Shown: piece by piece, positions 1-5,200 of the stretch
Layout of the letters: each line of letters opens with the position of its first letter
How positions within the stretch are numbered: the stretch's first letter is position 1
Origin: Planctomycetaceae bacterium
GTDB taxonomy: Bacteria; Planctomycetota; Planctomycetia; Pirellulales; Pirellulaceae
Direction: 5' to 3'
Assembly (NCBI GenBank): GCA_002685655.1
Contig: NYXM01000109.1
Span: forward strand, 1 to 7,539
Length of the DNA: 7,539 nucleotides
Program-made: the position numbers and the translations under genes
The notes under the pieces: generated by a model
What the model was told of the DNA's origin: nothing
The model's database searches: none
The model's input: only the letters and a program-made list of their open reading frames with translations

Positions 1-198
1 CAGTCGCTCCGCCAGAAGCGCGGCAATGCAACCAAAAAAGCCGGAAGAAAGAAAGTCATGCGTTGGGTCAGTTGGGATGTCTCCGAGCTGGACGGCAAGT
101 CAGCTCGAATTCAAATCGTCGACCAACTTTCCGGCGGCTGGGGACACATCGTGGTTGATCACATCTACCGATCCAATCGCCCGGCACCGGAGCAATGA
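1..198 (+). CDS. C-terminal fragment of a protein ending in a GH32-associated (DUF4980-like) beta-rich module
   Basis: The reading frame is open from the first base and stops at TGA 196-198, so only about 65 residues are visible and the start lies outside the window. The fragment contains SWDVSEL, IQIVD and GGWGHIVVDHI, which align with SFDVAEF, LKIVD and GGWGHTVVDHI in the module at residues about 986-1138 of the 1688-aa protein downstream. In known families this fold sits beside GH32 (levanase/inulinase-type) enzymes, usually ahead of the catalytic domain. Here it is the last thing in the protein, so whatever enzyme it serves must lie upstream. Compared with its paralogue, it carries a Lys/Arg-rich insertion just before the WVSWDV strand (roughly bases 10-57). 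The stop is 33 bases before the next gene, which suggests one operon. The module identity is fairly secure; the function of the whole protein is unknown. Confidence 0.8.
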   Translation, partial: QSLRQKRGNATKKAGRKKVMRWVSWDVSELDGKSARIQIVDQLSGGWGHIVVDHIYRSNRPAPEQ

Positions 199-231
199 CT
201 CGCACCATAATGGAGACAAGAGATAGACAAC

Positions 232-2289
232 ATGACTGATAGATACCTAGTTGTGTTCCTGTTGGGACTGTCATTTACTTCAGCCACCTTGGCCGCTGAC
301 CGCAAAACGAACTTTGTTTTGATCCTCGCCGATGATCAGGGTTGGAATGCGTTGTCAACACGCATGGATCCTGACGATCCAGGTTCCGGAAGCACTTACT
401 ATCGGACGCCGAATCTCGACAAGCTTGCCGTGCAGGGCCTGCGATTCTCTCACGCGTATGCACCGGCTCCGACGTGTTCCCCAACGCGACATGCGATTCA
501 GTTCGGTCGCAGTCCTGCGAGTCTGAAGATTTTCGGAGCCGATGGGATCAGGGACTGGCACGCTCGTAACGAGGAGTCGCTCGCATATACTCTAAAGAAG
601 ATTGCCCCCGATTATGTCTGTGCTCATCTCGGAAAGTGGCACATCGGACGTTTGCCGGAAGCACTCGGTTTCGACGTGAGCGACGGCAGCACGAGCAATG
701 GAACGGGCAATTCGGATGATGGCGATGATCCAAAACGGATATTCGACCTGAGTCGCCGCAGTAATCAGTTCATCAGGAAACAGGTCGAAGCTGGCAAGCC
801 GTTTTTCTTGCAGATATCCCACTACGCGAACCACCTGCGGTTCGAGGCGAAACCGGAGACGATCAGAAAGTACGAAACCGAGCACGCTGACAAAGCCACG
901 CCATATCAGAACAGTCCGCTGTGGGCGGCGATGAACGAAAACCTCGACGCCGGCATCGGCATGGTTCTGGATCAGATCGACGAACTCGGAATCGCGGACA
1001 ACACTTACGTTTTCTACACAGCCGACAATGGCTACGAACTGAAGCGGGACCTCGGCAAACCGGTCCGCCAGCGCGGCTACTACAAGGCCTTTCCACAGCG
1101 AAGCCACAAGTACACCGTCAGCGAAGGCGGCATTCGCGTTCCGTTTATTGTGCGCGGCCCCGATATTCCCGCCGGAGCTCATTCGTCGGCTCCCGTCGTG
1201 GGCACAGATATCTTTACGACGGTCATGAGTCTTGCAGGCGGAACAGATCAGATACCCGCTAGTGTCGAAGGCGCGAACTTGACAGCTCACATCAAAAGCG
1301 GCGGCAAAGAAGCCGTCGACCGCAAAGATGACTTCCTCGTCTTCAAACATTCCAAGCCGCGGGCCCCGCACGACATTGCGATCGTGCAGGGCCGATACAA
1401 GCTGATCAAAGACATCAGTACGGGAAAGGTCTTTTTGTTCGACCTCAAGGAAGACATCGGCGAACGCAAGAACTTGGCCGCCGAACAGCCTGAGCAAACG
1501 GCGAAGATGTACGCGGCGATGACCGCCTACTTCAAACGCTTCGGCTGGGATGAATCCAAGATCGAATCCGCGTCCCCGCGGAAGCGAAGACCCAAGCCAA
1601 AAGGCACTGCAAAACTACCGCCACCGAAGTCTTCCGAAGGGTGGATCAAGCCTTTCAATGGAAAGGACTTGACCGGGTGGGATGGTGGCGACGAACTCTG
1701 GCGAGTTGCAAACGGCACGATCATCGGCGAAACAACATCAAGGCGGACGCTGGAACATCACAGCTATTTAATCTGGCGCGGTGGCGAGGTCGAAGACTTT
1801 GAACTCCGAATAAAATTCCGCATTTCCCGTCAGCGTGGCAACTCAGGCGTTCAATACCGCAGTCGCGATCTCGGCAACCACAACGTCGCTGGATATCAGT
1901 ACAACATCCAAACGTCGAAAGCGGGAGCCACCGCAGTCCTTGAAGAGATGAAGAACGGTCGCGGTGGACATCTGGCATCGATCGGTCAAAAAGTCCATCT
2001 GCTAGAAGGTGACGAAAGAGAAATTATCGGCAAAACTGGTGATGCCGACGAGATCAACGCCGGCTTGAAACGAGCCTGGTGGAACTCAGTCGTTATTCGC
2101 GTCGAAGGAAACCACTTGCAGCACTGGCTGAACGGTTATCTTGCTGTCGATGTCATCGACGACGACCGCGCGAAGGCGGCAAAGAGGGGATTGCTTGCTT
2201 TCCAACTTCATTCCGGCCCACCAATGAAGATCGAGCTGAAAGATCTTTTCCTTAGACATCTCAACCAGAATTCCAACCCTGACGAATAA
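232..2289 (+). CDS. Secreted S1 sulfatase with C-terminal DUF1080 (3-keto-disaccharide hydrolase-type) domain
   Basis: This 685-aa protein should remove sulfate esters outside the cytoplasm. Residues 1-22 form a signal peptide with a hydrophobic core, cleaved near Leu-Ala-Ala before Asp23. The sulfatase domain spans about 25-440. Visible active-site residues are the Asp34-Asp35 metal pair, the formylglycine motif CSPTR with Cys82 and Arg86, Lys135/His137 in GKWHIG, Asp265-Asn266 in ADNG, and Lys293 ahead of SEGGIRVP. A basic, Pro-rich linker (about 445-467) leads to a DUF1080 domain at about 468-680. It shows FNGKDLTGW at 475-483, GNSGVQYRSRDLG from 536 and LHSGPPMK from 659. DUF1080 proteins have a LamG/concanavalin-like fold, and some members cleave 3-keto-glycosides, so here the domain could be catalytic or glycan-binding. 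The ATG at 232 is chosen because it gives an intact signal peptide; the purine stretch AAGAGA at 218-223 is a weak ribosome-binding site. The stop lies one base before the next ATG. The sulfate substrate cannot be read from sequence. Confidence 0.95.
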   Translation: MTDRYLVVFLLGLSFTSATLAADRKTNFVLILADDQGWNALSTRMDPDDPGSGSTYYRTPNLDKLAVQGLRFSHAYAPAPTCSPTRHAIQFGRSPASLKIFGADGIRDWHARNEESLAYTLKKIAPDYVCAHLGKWHIGRLPEALGFDVSDGSTSNGTGNSDDGDDPKRIFDLSRRSNQFIRKQVEAGKPFFLQISHYANHLRFEAKPETIRKYETEHADKATPYQNSPLWAAMNENLDAGIGMVLDQIDELGIADNTYVFYTADNGYELKRDLGKPVRQRGYYKAFPQRSHKYTVSEGGIRVPFIVRGPDIPAGAHSSAPVVGTDIFTTVMSLAGGTDQIPASVEGANLTAHIKSGGKEAVDRKDDFLVFKHSKPRAPHDIAIVQGRYKLIKDISTGKVFLFDLKEDIGERKNLAAEQPEQTAKMYAAMTAYFKRFGWDESKIESASPRKRRPKPKGTAKLPPPKSSEGWIKPFNGKDLTGWDGGDELWRVANGTIIGETTSRRTLEHHSYLIWRGGEVEDFELRIKFRISRQRGNSGVQYRSRDLGNHNVAGYQYNIQTSKAGATAVLEEMKNGRGGHLASIGQKVHLLEGDEREIIGKTGDADEINAGLKRAWWNSVVIRVEGNHLQHWLNGYLAVDVIDDDRAKAAKRGLLAFQLHSGPPMKIELKDLFLRHLNQNSNPDE

Positions 2290-2290
2290 G

Positions 2291-5200
2291 ATGAGAACAC
2301 CAATAACTTTGATAAACAAATCCTTTGCGTCTTCGCGTCTCTGCGTGAGCCTTCTTATGCTTCTCGCACTGCCAATTGCCACCAATTCAACGTTGGCCGC
2401 TGACAAGCCAAACATCGTTCTCATCTTTATTGACGACATGGGCTACGGAGATATCGGCCCGTTCGGCAATACGGTGAACAAGACGCCAAACCTCGACCGG
2501 ATGGCGAAGGAAGGGAACGTGCTGCGGCAATTCTACGTTTCCAACACGGCATGCACTCCGTCACGCTCCGCGTTGATGACGGGAACTTACGCGCATCGCA
2601 TTGGGATGGATGGAAGCGTGGTGTTTCCCGGAGAGAAACGCGGACTTAATCCAAAAGAAATCACCATCGCCGAGATGCTGAAGGAACGCGGATACGCAAC
2701 CGGATGTTTTGGCAAGTGGCATCTCGGCGATCAAAAGGCTTTCCTGCCGCTCGCGCAGGGTTTCGATGAATACATCGGAATCCCTTATTCGAATGACATG
2801 TGGCCGGGCAACAAGCGAGGCAATCCGGTAACCAGACGCGGTCCCTACGAACCGTTGCCGGTGATGCGGGGCAATGAAGCGGTCGCCTATGTCAGCGACG
2901 GAACCGATCAATCGCTGTTGTGCGAAGTGGTGACGGATGAAGCGATCAAGTTCATCAAGGGCCACCGCGACGAGCCGTTTTTCTGCTACGTACCGCACGC
3001 TTATATTCACAACCCGCGATTCGCCCGGCCGGAGATTCTCAAGCGGGCCGAAGGCAACACGCGGCGTGCGAACATCGAAGAAGTCGACGACAGCGTTGGC
3101 CGTATTCTTGATGTACTGCGTGAACTCAAGCTGGCAGAGAACACGTTGGTCATGTTCACTTCGGACAACGGCGGCGCTCAGGTTGGACCGTTGCGTGGTG
3201 TCAAAGGCGGGCCGAAATACGAAGGACACATGCGTGAGCCGACGCTCACCTGGTGGCCCGGAACAGTCCCAGCCGGCGTCGAAACCGAGGCGATTGCAGC
3301 GACGATCGATCTGTTGCCAACGTTCGCGAAGTTGACCGGAGCAAGAACTCCAACCGATCGCACGATCGATGGAAAAGACGCGCTGGATGTTTTGCTTGGC
3401 AAGCCCGACGCGAAGTCGCCACACGAGATCCTCTACTACGAAAACGATGGCATTCGACGCGGCGATTGGAAGCTGGTCAGAACTCGCAGGCGGGGCAAAC
3501 CGTTCGTTTCGGAGCTCTACAATCTAAGGACGGATCTTGGTGAGCAGAACAACATCGCCGCCAAACATCCCGACATCGTCAAGGAACTCGAAGAGCTTCT
3601 CGCCGCGCATGCCGAGAGCATCGCCGCCGACACTCGCCCCGCTGCTTTTATCGAAGACGCCAAACCGATCCTGACCGAGCCGGGCGATTTGCCAAGGCTT
3701 CGAGAACTGGTCGGAATGCCTGATGTCCGTGCCGGCAATCCCGCGCCGAAAGCGTCCGCTTCAATAAAAACAAAACCGAAGCAAGCAAAGGTCACTAACC
3801 CTGACGCGCCAGACGTTCTGTTCATCGCTATTGACGATATGAATGACTGGACGACGTTGTTCGACGAAAACAATCCCATTCATACTCCCAATCTGAAGCG
3901 ACTCGCTGCACGAGGCGGGTTCTTTTCCAGAGCCTACTGCGCGGTGCCTGCGTGCAATCCATCGCGCATGGCGATTCTGACGGGACTCAGTCCAGTCTCG
4001 TCAGGCGTTTACAGCAACGGCCAATCGTGGAAACAGTTGCTGCCGGACGTCGTGACACTGCCGCAATACTTCGGACAACACGGTTTCGCGACCAAAGGCG
4101 GCGGCAAGATCTTTCATCACGGTGGCACAGGAACGGATCGCGCCGACAATCCGTCGTTTGACGAATTCTTCAAGCTACGAATTCACTCAGGTAAGCCCAA
4201 GACAAACTACAACGGTTACCGGCGCGGTGACGAAGGTGTCCGTGGACTGGCAACTCCGGGCTGGGACTGGGGCGTGCACGATGTTGACAAACAAACGGAT
4301 GAATACACCGTTGAGTATGTGTCGAAAGCTATGAAGTCGGAGTCACGAGATAAGCCGCTGTTTCTCGCCGCTGGCATCTTTCGTCCGCATCTTCCTTTCT
4401 GGGCTCCGCCGAAGTCTTTTGCTCGATATCCGTTCGATTCGGTGGAACTTCCTCCACGCCCCGAAGATGATTTGAGTGATGTACCGCCGCTCGGGGTGAA
4501 GATGTCGCGCACCGAGGCGTTCATCTTCGACAATGCAATCCAGCCGCCGGTGGATCGACCGGGTAGTCTCAAAAAGATGGTCCAGTGTTATCAGGCTGCA
4601 GCCGATTACGCGGACGAAATGGTCGGGCGGCTCATTGACCAGTTGGATCAAACGGGTCGAGCGGACGACACCATCATCGTGCTCTGGTCCGATCATGGAT
4701 ATCACTTGGGCGACAAGAACGCGACGGTCAAATTTACGTTGTGGGAAAAAGCCAACCATGTGCCGTTTATCATCGTCGCTCCTGGAGTCACGAAACCGGG
4801 AACCGTAATCGATCGACCGGTGAGTCTGCTGGACATTTATCCAACGCTGGTTGATCTCGCCGGCCTGCCGAAGAAAGACGGGTTGGACGGCGTCAGCCTT
4901 GTGCCCTTGTTGAAAGATCCGAAGGCAAAGTGGAATCGTCCGGCAGTGATGACTCAAGGAAAAGGCAATCATGCAGTCCGTAGCGATCGCTGGCGTTACA
5001 TCCGTTACTCCGATGGAACGGAAGAGTTGTACGATCATGACAACGATCCTTGGGAGCATACGAATCTGGCTTCAGATCCGAAGCATGCCGAAGTCATTGC
5101 AGAGCATCGGAGGTGGTTGCCGAAAGCCCGACCGGCGAAAGGCGTTACTTCGGGAAAGCCGAAGTCACAGCTTATGCCGAAGAATGCCCCGAAGCGCCCG

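Noticed and set aside
26..226. Plus-strand frame of 66 codons at the left edge
   Set aside because: It overlaps the real frame 1-198, which matches a conserved module; this one shows no family features.
592..1497. Long antisense open frame (301 codons) opposite the sulfatase-DUF1080 gene
   Set aside because: It lies wholly inside a gene with clear family motifs, shows no recognisable domain, and is explained by codon bias on the opposite strand.
2086..2439. Minus-strand frame containing the TQRREDAK peptide
   Set aside because: This peptide is a known artefact of translating a dispersed DNA repeat, and the frame covers two well-supported plus-strand genes.
2561..3424. Antisense open frame (287 codons) opposite the first sulfatase domain of the fusion
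   Set aside because: No domain or plausible start context; it is a shadow of a strongly conserved coding region. The same applies to the frame at 4343-5059.
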